Shown here piece after piece: positions 8,798-19,431 of a stretch of DNA of 64,000 nucleotides. A program made the translations under genes and the position numbers. The notes under the pieces are model-generated. The model was not told the origin of the DNA, ran no database searches, and saw nothing but the letters and a program-made list of their open reading frames with translations. This DNA comes from Pseudomonas fluorescens (GTDB lineage: Bacteria > Pseudomonadota > Gammaproteobacteria > Pseudomonadales > Pseudomonadaceae): assembly GCF_902497895.1 (NCBI RefSeq), contig NZ_CABVHQ010000005.1, forward strand, positions 95,214 to 159,213. Reading direction: 5' to 3'. Position 1 is the first letter of the stretch. Every line of letters begins with the position of its first letter.

Positions 8798-10279
8798 ATG
8801 GGGCTGCCCGAGGGTCGGGACCTGCAAGCCATCGCCGATGCTGGCGGTTCGGTGGAGGTGACCTATCGCATCAAACCTGAAACCGTGCAAGGCGGCACTG
8901 CGATTATCGTAGCCAGTACCGGTGGCCAGTTATCGGCCAGCGTTCCGGTGGTAAACGCAGTTCTTGATCCATTGACGGGTACCTACACCGCCGAGATCCC
9001 GGGCGCTCCGGCAAGACATTTGCAGTTCACGCCAGACGCGATGGTCAGCCCTTCAGCGCAAGGATCCACGCCAAGCTATCCAGGATTGTCGATAAGTGCG
9101 CCGCAGGCACAGGACATTCCGGCAGGCGTAGATACTCGTATCAACGACTGCATCGTCTGCATCCCTGGGCTGGCGCCGACCTATCTATCGTTTGGTTTGC
9201 CGCCAGTGGGCTCGGGCATCGTGACAGGCAACGGGCAGCCCGCCACTGAAGAATGGTGGAAGGCTGCCTCCCAGGAAAGGGGCGCGCCCATCCCAGCGCT
9301 GATCGGCGACCAGTTTCGCGGCCGTGAAATCAAGTCGTTCGGGGCGTTGGAAGCGTTGATGTGGCGCACCGTCGCCGAGAATTCGACGCTCGCCTCAGCC
9401 TTCGATGAGGTAAACAAAAAACGCATCGAACAAGGTTTCGCACCCTTTGCACCGAAAAACACCTGGGTCGCTGACCGCCGCGAATACGAGATCCGTTATC
9501 AGGAAAGCGCCGCCCTGGGAGCGAACCCTTACAACCTCGACAAGACCAGCATCACCACACCCCAAAGCACTCACGGCACGCGCGGCGTGGTGCCGGTATT
9601 TGCGCCCTGGTCTGTCGAGTTCGCCAATCCGGAGGCGCAACGACCCACCGGTACCCGGACCTGGACGCCACTGTTGCCCCCGGGCATCGAGTCGCTCGGC
9701 TCGACGACATTACCGATAACGCCGTCACTGCCTGGCGTTTATCCAGGCGGCATTACCAGCCCCGTCCTACCGAAAAATGAAACGTTTCCGACTGTTGACG
9801 AAAAGGATATCGGTGCCAGTATTCCTGGATATCCGGCGGATCCGGATCTGCCGTCGCCTGATGTTCTGTTTCTGGACCGGCGAGATGATCCAGGAGTTGC
9901 GACCGGGTTTGGGCAACCGATCTCAGGAGTATGGCTTGGCGAGGCTGCACGAGGTGCGGGTGCGCCGATTCCATCGCAGATTGCGGATCATTTGCGAGGG
10001 CGGGAGTTCAGCAACTTTCATCGGTTTAGAGAGGCATTTTGGAGAGCCGTTGCGGCAGATACCAACTTGAAGCAGCAATTTAGTGAGTCCAATCTGGTCA
10101 AGATGCGAAATGGTGCAGCTCCTTATCCAGGCCGCTCGGATCAGGCGGGGGGTCGCAGGAAATTTGAAATCCACCATGAAATAGAGATTGCCAAGGGTGG
10201 AGCGGTTTACGATATGGAAAACCTTTTAGTGTTAACGCCAACACGCCATATTGAAATTCATAAAGGTAAAAAAGAATGA
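8798..10279 (+). CDS. S-type pyocin, C-terminal part with HNH DNase domain
   Basis: In the same frame as the preceding piece, separated only by the TGA at 8786. It carries the rest of the Pyocin_S domain (residues 1 to ~90). Next is a colicin-DNase-like domain lacking the catalytic histidines (about 135-250; YEIRYQES where HH is expected), then a Pro-rich linker. A complete HNH DNase domain closes the protein, with FEIHHEIE (His459-His460), an Asn in YDMENL, and RHIEIH (His484, His488), matching the colicin E9/pyocin S1-S2 type. If expressed alone it would need reinitiation at ATG 8798, which has only a weak upstream GGATCGG. Both pieces together make about 870 codons, a normal pyocin length. 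The immunity gene overlaps its stop. Confidence 0.83.
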   Translation: MGLPEGRDLQAIADAGGSVEVTYRIKPETVQGGTAIIVASTGGQLSASVPVVNAVLDPLTGTYTAEIPGAPARHLQFTPDAMVSPSAQGSTPSYPGLSISAPQAQDIPAGVDTRINDCIVCIPGLAPTYLSFGLPPVGSGIVTGNGQPATEEWWKAASQERGAPIPALIGDQFRGREIKSFGALEALMWRTVAENSTLASAFDEVNKKRIEQGFAPFAPKNTWVADRREYEIRYQESAALGANPYNLDKTSITTPQSTHGTRGVVPVFAPWSVEFANPEAQRPTGTRTWTPLLPPGIESLGSTTLPITPSLPGVYPGGITSPVLPKNETFPTVDEKDIGASIPGYPADPDLPSPDVLFLDRRDDPGVATGFGQPISGVWLGEAARGAGAPIPSQIADHLRGREFSNFHRFREAFWRAVAADTNLKQQFSESNLVKMRNGAAPYPGRSDQAGGRRKFEIHHEIEIAKGGAVYDMENLLVLTPTRHIEIHKGKKE

Positions 10280-10554
10280 TTAAATTAAAGGGCAAGCTGG
10301 AGGACTATACAGAGGCTGAATTTTTACTGTTTATAGCGGAGTTTTTCGAAAATAGGAGTGGGTTAGAAGGAGAGGCGCTAAGTAACTACACAGATAGGCT
10401 TCTTGATCACTTCGAATTGATTACCGATCATCCAGGAGGATCAGATGTGATTTTCTACCCCAAAGAAGGCCAAGAAGATAGTCCGGCAGGTGTGCTGAAG
10501 GAAGTCAAAGAGTGGCGTGCACGAAATAACAAGCCTGGATTCAAAACGTCATAA
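10276..10554 (+). CDS. Colicin/pyocin DNase immunity protein (Im2/Im9 type)
   Basis: 92-aa acidic protein of the colicin E-type immunity family (PF01320), which binds the cognate HNH nuclease and blocks it in the producer. Recognisable segments are KLEDYTEAEFL near the start, helix-III motif DHPGGSDVIFYP, and EVKEWRARNNKPGFK at the end, all like Im9. Its ATG overlaps the pyocin stop (ATGA, 10276-10279), so translation is coupled to the pyocin. It is intact although the pyocin gene carries a stop. Its A+T content is higher than that of its neighbours, as is common for immunity genes. Confidence 0.93.
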   Translation: MIKLKGKLEDYTEAEFLLFIAEFFENRSGLEGEALSNYTDRLLDHFELITDHPGGSDVIFYPKEGQEDSPAGVLKEVKEWRARNNKPGFKTS

Positions 10555-10690
10555 CGATATTGAACCTTTCGTCTTCTTAGCATTGAAAATCTGGGGCGCT
10601 AAGTTCTTACCTACCGGCCCAGATGAAAGCCTTAAACCAAAGCTATCTAGTTGCAATGTGTTTTTAAGAATTAAAAGGATAATATTAAAG

Positions 10691-12550
10691 ATGGAACTTA
10701 AAGAAAACCTCCAAGACTACACCGAACCAGAATTCCTGAATTTCGTGGACAAAATCTGGGCCGTAGACGTTCACAAACAAAATCATGATCGACTGGTCAA
10801 TCACTTTGATCGAATTGTGGGACACCCCAAAGGTGCGGACCTGCTGTTCTACCCGGACGACCGATCATTCAATAATCATTCCGCATATGGCGTCGTGTAC
10901 TCCGTAAAGAACTGGCATGCCAGGCGGGGCACGGCAGCGTTCAAGGGTGGGACAGTTCCCGGTCCGGTTCCGGCCAGGCCGGCGGTGTTAAGTGCAAGAG
11001 AGAGAGTGCTGAAGAGTTCAAACGAGAACCTCGAAAAAGTACAGAAGCTAGCCGCCGACATAAGCTTTGCAGAGCAGACCGTCGAAAGTGCGTTCGCTCA
11101 TTTTGATCAGCTCCTGGGGGCATGGGGCAAGATCCCGACATCAGGCATCGACGAGCTGGAACGCAAGATCTCGTCATTGGAGGCCGCACAACAGGATGCG
11201 TCGATAGCGGTCAGGAAGTTCGAATTTCTGCAAATGACCATTCAGTTTGCCAGGGATGATGCGCAACGAAGCCTTGGAAATTCGTTTTTGGACGCACCGT
11301 TGCAGCAGACGGTTTTTCAGAACATGACTCGAAGTCATGATCAATACATCGCCCGGCTTCCCGTCATCGCCCAGCGTCATCGTGAACTTCAATCCCGGGT
11401 TGAAGCAGTGCTGGTTAGCGCCGAGGAACAGCTTGTGCGCATGCGTTCACAGGCCGGAACGGGCCCGACCAGGACCAGCTCTTCGGTTTTCGCGCCTGCA
11501 GCCGTCGCCAACGCGTGGCCCTATGTCCTGTTGAACGGTGCATCACCACTGGAAGGAAGTCAGTTTGTGGATCTGCAAAAATCCATACGTTCGGCAGTCG
11601 CTGAATTCACCTGGTTGATCACCACTGGAACCGAAGAACACAAAGGGCAATATGCGGCTGTCCTGCGATTCGACTTCATCAGCCGGGTGGCTGATCAGCG
11701 GTTTGGCCTAAGTGTGCCGCTTTCGGAGCTTTTGCAGATCGAGGGACAGGATTGGCAAGCCGTCGCGGCAGCGAAAGCCGAAGTCGATATGGCGTTCAGG
11801 ATGAGCACCGGCACCGTCGCTGCCAAACCCGGCACGAAATTCAGGCACTTGAAAGAAATTCAGGAGCTCGCGCAGGTGTACATCACCCCCACCAATGGCA
11901 GCGCTCTTACTTCAAAGGTACGAGTAAGAGTCGCTACCTGGGATGAGCCTCTGAATCGCTACAGTTTTACCGCCGATGGTGTGGCACCGACCACCGTGTC
12001 CTGGACACCGCCCATCGACCTCGAAAACACTCCACCGGTTGAGCGCAACCTGCCGAACAGGATGGGATTCATTGAATCGCCACCCTTGCCACTACTGGAA
12101 ACCTTCGTTGCGATTGAAGAAGTTCAGTTTGACGATTACATCGTGGTCTTCCCCTCCAATTCCGGGCTGGATCCCGTTTATGTCATGTTCAAGGACCGTC
12201 GAGACTACCCCGGTGTCGTGAGTGGCAATGGCCAGCCGGTCGCAGACGACTGGCTGGCCAAGGCTTCAACCGATGATGGTGCTCCTATTCCGTCGCGCAT
12301 AGCCGAGCAGTTACGCGGGCGCATATTCAAGAGATTCGAGGCTTTCATAACAGCGTTCTGGAAAACAGTTTCGGCGACTCCAGAGCTGAATGCCCAATTC
12401 AACGTCACCAACCAAGGATTGATGGCGAGCGGCCTTCCTCCTTTGAATGAGCAGCAAGAGGGGGAGCGCATACTCCTTATTAGTCACAAGCTGGATTTCA
12501 CAGAAGGCGGCGAGGTGTACGACATGGATAACCTGATTATTTGGTGTTAG
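10691..12550 (+). CDS. Immunity-domain/pyocin fusion with a decayed nuclease end
   Basis: 619-aa protein. Residues 1-87 form a complete Im9-like immunity domain (KENLQDYTEPEFL ... GHPKGADLLFYP ... VKNWHARRGTAAFKGG). A Pro-rich linker and a helical, probably coiled-coil region follow (about 105-250). A Pyocin_S-type translocation domain (about 265-470) and a DNase-like domain (about 500-619) complete it. The end reads SHKLDFTEGGEVYDMDNL and stops at IIWC. One histidine of the HH pair is Ser, and the final H-x3-H is missing, so no nuclease activity is expected. The chosen ATG makes the protein begin exactly like Im9; AGGA lies 11 bases upstream, and a longer frame to 10517 has no family support. 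Role unknown: orphan immunity, decoy, or relic. Confidence 0.82.
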   Translation: MELKENLQDYTEPEFLNFVDKIWAVDVHKQNHDRLVNHFDRIVGHPKGADLLFYPDDRSFNNHSAYGVVYSVKNWHARRGTAAFKGGTVPGPVPARPAVLSARERVLKSSNENLEKVQKLAADISFAEQTVESAFAHFDQLLGAWGKIPTSGIDELERKISSLEAAQQDASIAVRKFEFLQMTIQFARDDAQRSLGNSFLDAPLQQTVFQNMTRSHDQYIARLPVIAQRHRELQSRVEAVLVSAEEQLVRMRSQAGTGPTRTSSSVFAPAAVANAWPYVLLNGASPLEGSQFVDLQKSIRSAVAEFTWLITTGTEEHKGQYAAVLRFDFISRVADQRFGLSVPLSELLQIEGQDWQAVAAAKAEVDMAFRMSTGTVAAKPGTKFRHLKEIQELAQVYITPTNGSALTSKVRVRVATWDEPLNRYSFTADGVAPTTVSWTPPIDLENTPPVERNLPNRMGFIESPPLPLLETFVAIEEVQFDDYIVVFPSNSGLDPVYVMFKDRRDYPGVVSGNGQPVADDWLAKASTDDGAPIPSRIAEQLRGRIFKRFEAFITAFWKTVSATPELNAQFNVTNQGLMASGLPPLNEQQEGERILLISHKLDFTEGGEVYDMDNLIIWC

Positions 12551-12577
12551 TACGAAAGGTTGCATGGGAGGCACCGC

Positions 12578-12737
12578 GTAGGAGCTGCCGCAGGCTGCGA
12601 TCTGTTGATCTTGCTTTGCAGCACTCCCGGCACAGCCGGAAGATCGCAGCATTCGCCGGCTGCAACGGGGAATGCGCCGAGCCTGAAATCCCTTCGAAAG
12701 CCAAGATCAAAAGATCGCAGCCTGCGGCAGCTCCTAC
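12578..12737. repeat. Inverted pair of REP sequences at the right edge of the bacteriocin island
   Basis: REP copies at 12578-12613 (one core change, TCTGTTGATC) and 12704-12737 face each other around a ~90-bp spacer. They begin 27 bases after the stop of the fusion gene, whose 3' end appears cut short. The rest of the gap to 12934 is promoter region. Confidence 0.9.
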
Positions 12738-12848
12738 AAGGGGATTGGGTACACCCGAAAAGCGACAGGTTGGCTGTCGGGCCGCCATCGCAAGCAATAG
12801 AGCGTTGGTCGGCTGCTCCACAGGGGATGGTCATTGATCCAATAAAAT

Positions 12849-12890
12849 GAATATTTATTCCACCTATTGAATATTGAGAATATTTATTCC
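12849..12890 (+). promoter_or_regulatory. Two direct copies of GAATATTTATTCC, probable operator
   Basis: GAATATTTATTCC occurs at 12849-12861 and again, unchanged, at 12878-12890, 29 bases apart, just upstream of the Gfo/Idh/MocA gene. Each copy is a near palindrome of the form GAA-N6-TTCC, which resembles sites bound by RpiR-family regulators such as IolR. No regulator gene is adjacent. The exact repeat is seen; its binding partner is inference. Confidence 0.5.
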
Positions 12891-12934
12891 ATTAATAGTC
12901 CTCCCGAAAATAATAATCCACGAGGACCCCCACC

Positions 12935-14050
12935 ATGCGCGAACTCGGAATCGGCTTGATCGGCACAGGCTTCATGGGCCGCGCCCATGCCCTGGCCTTC
13001 CGCAACGTCAGTGCGGTATTCGAACTGCCCATGCACCTGCGCCTGGCCGCCCTGGCCGACGCCGACAGCCAGCGCGCCGATTACTGCGCCAACGCCTGGG
13101 GCTTCGAAAAAGCCCATGGCGACTGGCAACGACTGATCGACGACCCAAAGGTCAATGTCGTCGCCATCACCACGCCCAACCACCTGCACTATCCCATGGC
13201 CATGGCCGCCTTGGCCGCGGGCAAAGCGGTGTACTGCGAAAAGCCACTGGCCGTCAGCCTCGACCAGGCCGACCAGATGCGCCGCGCCGCCAAGGCGGCG
13301 GGTGTGGTGACGCGGGTCGGCTACAACTATCAGCACAACCCGATCATTGGCCTGGCCCGTGAATTGATTCAGGGCGGCGAACTCGGCGAGATCATCAGTT
13401 TTCAGGGCGAGTTCAGCGAAGATTTCATGTCTGACCCGCAGTCACCCTGGTCGTGGCGTTGCGAAGCGCAGCATGCCGGTGGCGCTCTGGCGGATCTGGG
13501 CAGTCATTTGCTGGCGATGGCCCGCTATCTGGTCGGTGATGTGGAAGCGGTGTGTGCCGACACCCAGACAGTGCATCGCCAGCGACCCGCCAGCACTGGT
13601 AGCCTGGATCAGCGCAGCATCGCCGTGGATGATCAGGCCCATGCCCTGCTACGTTTTGCCAACGGTGCGCGCGGTACCTTCAGCAGCAGTTGGCTCAAAC
13701 ACGGCTACAAGAATCACCTGAGCTTCGAGATCAGCGGTACTCGCGGCACCCTGGCGTTCGATCAGGAGCGCTTGAATGAATTGCGCCTGTGCCGCGCCGG
13801 TCAGGACGGTTTTCAGCGTTTGCTGGCCGGCCCTTCCCTGCCCGGCTACGCGGCCTTCAGTCCGGCAGCGGGTCATCAGTTGGGCTACAACGAGTTGAAG
13901 ACCCTGGAGGTGCACGAGCTGATCATGGCGCTGGCCGGGCAAGGTTCGGCCGGGACCGACTTTGAACAAGCCTGGGAGGTGGAACGGCTGGCGACCGCCA
14001 TTCGCCTGGCCGCGCTGGAGCAGCGTTGGGTCAAAGTGAACGAGGTGTAA
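12935..14050 (+). CDS. Gfo/Idh/MocA-family NAD(P)-dependent oxidoreductase
   Basis: 371-aa sugar/inositol-type dehydrogenase, cytoplasmic. The N-terminal Rossmann fold has GLIGTGFMGRAHA (residues 7-19). The family signature EKPLAVSLDQADQM follows around residue 104 (Glu-Lys-Pro, with the catalytic Lys). The C-terminal alpha/beta domain carries GGALADLGSHLLAMA, where Asp and His are the usual active-site residues. AGGAC precedes the ATG. The gene is alone, upstream of a convergent pyrimidine-catabolism gene. The substrate is probably a sugar or polyol, but sequence does not say which. Confidence 0.9.
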   Translation: MRELGIGLIGTGFMGRAHALAFRNVSAVFELPMHLRLAALADADSQRADYCANAWGFEKAHGDWQRLIDDPKVNVVAITTPNHLHYPMAMAALAAGKAVYCEKPLAVSLDQADQMRRAAKAAGVVTRVGYNYQHNPIIGLARELIQGGELGEIISFQGEFSEDFMSDPQSPWSWRCEAQHAGGALADLGSHLLAMARYLVGDVEAVCADTQTVHRQRPASTGSLDQRSIAVDDQAHALLRFANGARGTFSSSWLKHGYKNHLSFEISGTRGTLAFDQERLNELRLCRAGQDGFQRLLAGPSLPGYAAFSPAAGHQLGYNELKTLEVHELIMALAGQGSAGTDFEQAWEVERLATAIRLAALEQRWVKVNEV

Positions 14051-14121
14051 CCGAGGGTGGTGGGATTCGAAGCAACTTGTACTTCGAATCCCACTTGCCA
14101 ATCCCAGCAGATTTCAGTCAT

Positions 14122-15405
14122 TCAAGCCGCCAACTGGCCGTCGGCAATCGCCGCCGACGCCGCGAGCATCGCCCGCAACAGCACCGCACAACCGGCCGCC
14201 AGATCGTCCGGTGTGGCGTTTTCGATTTCGTTGTGGCTGATGCCGCCTTCGCACGGTACGAAGATCATCCCGGCCGGGCCCAGTTCCGCAAGGAAAATCG
14301 CGTCATGCCCGGCACCACTGACAATGTCCATGTGCGACAGGCCCAAGCCTTGGGCGGCATTGCGCACGGCATCGACGCAGCCCTTGTCGAAATACAGCGG
14401 CGGGAAATCGGCGGTCGGTGTCAATTCGAAACTCAGACCGTGTTTCTGGCAGGTGATGTCGATCACCTGCCTGACCTCGGCAATCATCGAGTCCAGCCGC
14501 GCCGGTTCGAGATGGCGGAAGTCCAGGGTCATGCGGACTTCGCCGGGGATCACGTTACGCGAACCCGGGTAGGCTTGCAGGCAACCGACGGTGCCGCAGG
14601 CATGGGGCTGATGGCTCAAGGCGACGCGATTGACGGCCGAAACCACAATCGCCGCGCCGACCAGCGCGTCCTTGCGCAAGTGCATCGGCGTCGGACCGGC
14701 GTGGGCTTCGACGCCCTTGAGTTTGAGGTCGAACCACTTTTGCCCCAGCGCGCCCATCACCACACCGATGGTTTTGCGCTCGTCCTCAAGGATCGGCCCT
14801 TGCTCGATATGGGCCTCGAAGTAGGCACCGACCGCGTGGCCGCTGACCTGGCGACTGCCAGCATAGCCAATGGCGTTCAGCGCTTCGCCGACGGTTATGC
14901 CTTCGGCATCGGTCTTGGCCAGGGTTTCCTCCAGGGTGAATTTCTCGGCAAATACCCCAGAGCCCATCATGCAGGGAGCAAATCGCGAGCCTTCTTCGTT
15001 GGTCCAGACCACCACTTCCAGTGGCGCTTCGGTTTCGATACCGAGGTCATTGAGGGTGCGCAACACTTCGACTCCGGCCAACACGCCGAAGCAGCCGTCG
15101 AATTTGCCACCGGTGGGCTGGGTGTCGATATGGCTGCCGGTCATGACCGGTGGCAGGTCCGGATTGCGCCCGGGGCGGCGGGCGAAGATGTTGCCGACGG
15201 CGTCGATGCTCACGGTGCAGCCGGCCTCCTCGCACCATTGCACGAAGATGTCGCGGGCCTGGCGGTCGAGGTCGGTCAGGGCCAGGCGACAGACCCCGCC
15301 CTTGACCGTGGCGCCGAGTTTGGCCAGTTCCATCAGCGACTGCCACAGGCGGTCGCGGTTGATGTGCTGATGGCTGGACTGCAGAACGTCAAGGGCAGCG
15401 TTCAT
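14122..15405 (-). CDS. M20 Zn-dependent amidohydrolase, probable N-carbamoyl-beta-alanine amidohydrolase
   Basis: Probable last step of reductive pyrimidine degradation, hydrolysing N-carbamoyl-beta-alanine to beta-alanine, CO2 and ammonia (PydC role). 427 aa, hydantoinase/carbamoylase branch of the M20 family. Metal ligands are seen in TGSHIDTQPTGGKFDG (His, Asp), WTNEEGSRF (Glu), FEAHIEQGP and GAGHDA, with the late SHNEIE motif. The start at 15405 (MNAALDVL) follows GAGGAG closely; the frame extends six codons further but those lie over the Shine-Dalgarno. It neighbours the NCS1 permease and dihydropyrimidinase genes, which supports the assignment over related allantoate or cysteine amidohydrolases. 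Confidence 0.87.
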   Translation of the reverse strand: MNAALDVLQSSHQHINRDRLWQSLMELAKLGATVKGGVCRLALTDLDRQARDIFVQWCEEAGCTVSIDAVGNIFARRPGRNPDLPPVMTGSHIDTQPTGGKFDGCFGVLAGVEVLRTLNDLGIETEAPLEVVVWTNEEGSRFAPCMMGSGVFAEKFTLEETLAKTDAEGITVGEALNAIGYAGSRQVSGHAVGAYFEAHIEQGPILEDERKTIGVVMGALGQKWFDLKLKGVEAHAGPTPMHLRKDALVGAAIVVSAVNRVALSHQPHACGTVGCLQAYPGSRNVIPGEVRMTLDFRHLEPARLDSMIAEVRQVIDITCQKHGLSFELTPTADFPPLYFDKGCVDAVRNAAQGLGLSHMDIVSGAGHDAIFLAELGPAGMIFVPCEGGISHNEIENATPDDLAAGCAVLLRAMLAASAAIADGQLAA

Positions 15406-15498
15406 GATGATCTCCTCAGGCAATTATTCTGGTTTTCTCAGGCGAATCCGGAGTCTCGGGGCTCACTGAAATCCACATAGCTAAAGGCTGGAATTCCC

Positions 15499-15645
15499 GT
15501 AGCAGCTGTCGAGTAGAACGAGGCAGCGTCCGAGGACGGAGTCCTCGTAAAATCTGTGCTCGCGGTTTATCTGAAGCACCGAAGTGCAGGGTTTTACGGC
15601 TGCTTCGCAGCCGAACGCTGCCTCGCTCTGCTCGACAGCTGCTAC
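15499..15645. repeat. 147-bp element with long inverted ends
   Basis: It starts GTAGCAGCTGTCGAG and ends CTCGACAGCTGCTAC. The outer ~30 bases of each side pair with few mismatches, and the middle contains smaller palindromes (GAGGACGGAGTCCTC and GGCTGCTTCGCAGCC). The same element, 146 bp, occurs at 36397-36542 and 43393-43538. It has no coding capacity and looks like a non-autonomous or structural repeat. Confidence 0.8.
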
Positions 15646-15679
15646 AGGGAGCGAGGCTTGCCCGCGAAGCTTCTAGCCA

Positions 15680-17167
15680 TCACACCGGTGTCTTGGCCAC
15701 CGCCGTGTCACGACGACCCATCATGCACAGCCCGTAATACAACAACCCGCCCAACACCGAGCCGGTGAACCAGCCGTAGCTGTAGAACCAGCTGAAGGCG
15801 TCGCTGCCCAACGACATCACGGTCAGCGCCACTGGGACGCCGAAGGCGATAAAACCGTTCCAGTTCCACGCCGGGTACACGTCGTCGCGGTACAGGCCAG
15901 CCAGGTCGAGCTGTTGTTTCTTGATCAGGAAATAGTCCACCACCATGATCCCGGCGATCGGCCCGAGCAAGCTGGAATAACCTAGCAGCCAGTTGGAATA
16001 GACGGTTTCCAGGCTGATATCGGAGACCAGCAGGCCGAGTTTTTTCAGCAGTTCGTGGGCCATCAATGCCAGGCCCACCAGCCCGGTCAGCATCACGGCC
16101 TTGGTCCGGTTGATCAATTTGGGGGCGATGTTCTGGAAGTCATTGGTCGGCGAAACAATGTTCGCCGCGGTGTTGGTAGACAACGTCGCAACGATGATCA
16201 CAAACATCGCCAGCGCCACCCAGAGCGGGCTTTGAATATGCCCGATCAGAGTCACCGGATCGGAGACCGTCACCCCCACCAGCCTGGCCGAGGCCGCGGT
16301 CATCACCACACCCAGCGAAGCGAACAGGAACATGGTCAGCGGCAAACCGATGATCTGCCCGACGATCTGGTCCTTCTGGCTTTTCGCGTAGCGGCTGAAG
16401 TCCGGGATGTTCAGCGACAGCGTCGCCCAGAACCCGACCATGGCGGTCAGCCCGGCCATGAAGTAACTCGTCACTCCAGCGCCTTCCGGGCGTTTCGGCG
16501 GTTGCGCCATCAGTTCGCTCAACGAGACGTTCGGCAAGGCCCAGAACAACAAGCCCGCACCCACCAGTACCAGCAGCGGTGCGGACAGGGTTTCCAGCCA
16601 TTTGATCGATTCTGCTCCGCGCAGCACCACCCATAGATTGAGTACCCAGAACAGCATGAAGCCGATCACCTCACCGGTGCCGCCCAAGGCCTTCCAGCCC
16701 TCGAACACCGAGCCCAGAAACAGGTGTATGGCCAGGCCGCCGAACATCGTCTGGATACCGAACCAGCCACAGGCCACCAGGGCCCGGATCAGACACGGCA
16801 CATTGGAGCCGATTACCCCGAACGACGAGCGCAGCAGCACCGGAAACGGGATGCCGTACTTGGTGCCGGCGAAGGCATTCAGAGTCAGGGGGATCAGCAC
16901 GATGATGTTGGCGAACAGAATCGCCAGCAGCGCCTCACCGACCGACAGCCCGAAATACGCCGTGAGCACCCCGCCGAGGGTATAGGTCGGCACGCAGATG
17001 GCCATGCCGACCCAAAGCGCCGTGATGTGCCATTTGTTCCAGGTTCGTTCGTGCACTTTGGTCGGCGCAATGTCGTGGTTATAACGGGGACTGTCGAGTA
17101 CGTCGCTGCCGGCCTCAAGCTCGTACAAGCCGTCGCGCTCGGTCACTTGCGATCTGATCTGGTGCAT
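15680..17167 (-). CDS. NCS1-family nucleobase/hydantoin-type permease
   Basis: Inner-membrane cation symporter of the NCS1 family, 495 aa with about 12 hydrophobic segments, likely importing uracil, thymine or a related base for the degradation enzymes encoded around it. N-terminal DIAPTKVHERTWNKWHITALW is typical of bacterial NCS1 proteins, as are SSFGVIGSN and SLNIPDFSRYAKS. The start at 17167 (MHQIRSQV) is supported by GTGGAG 6 bases upstream; the frame stays open another 81 codons through low-quality sequence that I exclude. It is divergent from the dihydropyrimidinase gene, sharing a 632-bp control region. Confidence 0.92.
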   Translation of the reverse strand: MHQIRSQVTERDGLYELEAGSDVLDSPRYNHDIAPTKVHERTWNKWHITALWVGMAICVPTYTLGGVLTAYFGLSVGEALLAILFANIIVLIPLTLNAFAGTKYGIPFPVLLRSSFGVIGSNVPCLIRALVACGWFGIQTMFGGLAIHLFLGSVFEGWKALGGTGEVIGFMLFWVLNLWVVLRGAESIKWLETLSAPLLVLVGAGLLFWALPNVSLSELMAQPPKRPEGAGVTSYFMAGLTAMVGFWATLSLNIPDFSRYAKSQKDQIVGQIIGLPLTMFLFASLGVVMTAASARLVGVTVSDPVTLIGHIQSPLWVALAMFVIIVATLSTNTAANIVSPTNDFQNIAPKLINRTKAVMLTGLVGLALMAHELLKKLGLLVSDISLETVYSNWLLGYSSLLGPIAGIMVVDYFLIKKQQLDLAGLYRDDVYPAWNWNGFIAFGVPVALTVMSLGSDAFSWFYSYGWFTGSVLGGLLYYGLCMMGRRDTAVAKTPV

Positions 17168-19239
<2,072 letters not shown>

Positions 19240-19251
19240 GGCCACCCAACC

Positions 19252-19352
19252 GTAGGAGCTGCCGCAGGCTGCGATCTTTTGATCTTGATCTTGGCGATTG
19301 AGGCCGGAACCGTGGCGTCTGCTTAAAGATCGCAGCCTGCGGCAGCTCCTAC
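19252..19352. repeat. Inverted pair of REP sequences
   Basis: Copies at 19252-19285 and 19327-19352 face each other, between dihydropyrimidinase and preT. A TTGATCTTGATCTTGG run follows the first copy. Confidence 0.92.
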
Positions 19353-19431
19353 GGGGACCGAGTTCAGTTTCAGCGATGTGTGCAAACCAATGCCCGTTAG
19401 AGGCACCCACAAAAAAAGTGAGGCCAACACC

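Noticed and set aside
12541..12850. Small open frames in both directions around 12540-12850
   Set aside because: They cross the two REP copies and have no ribosome site; no family resemblance was seen.
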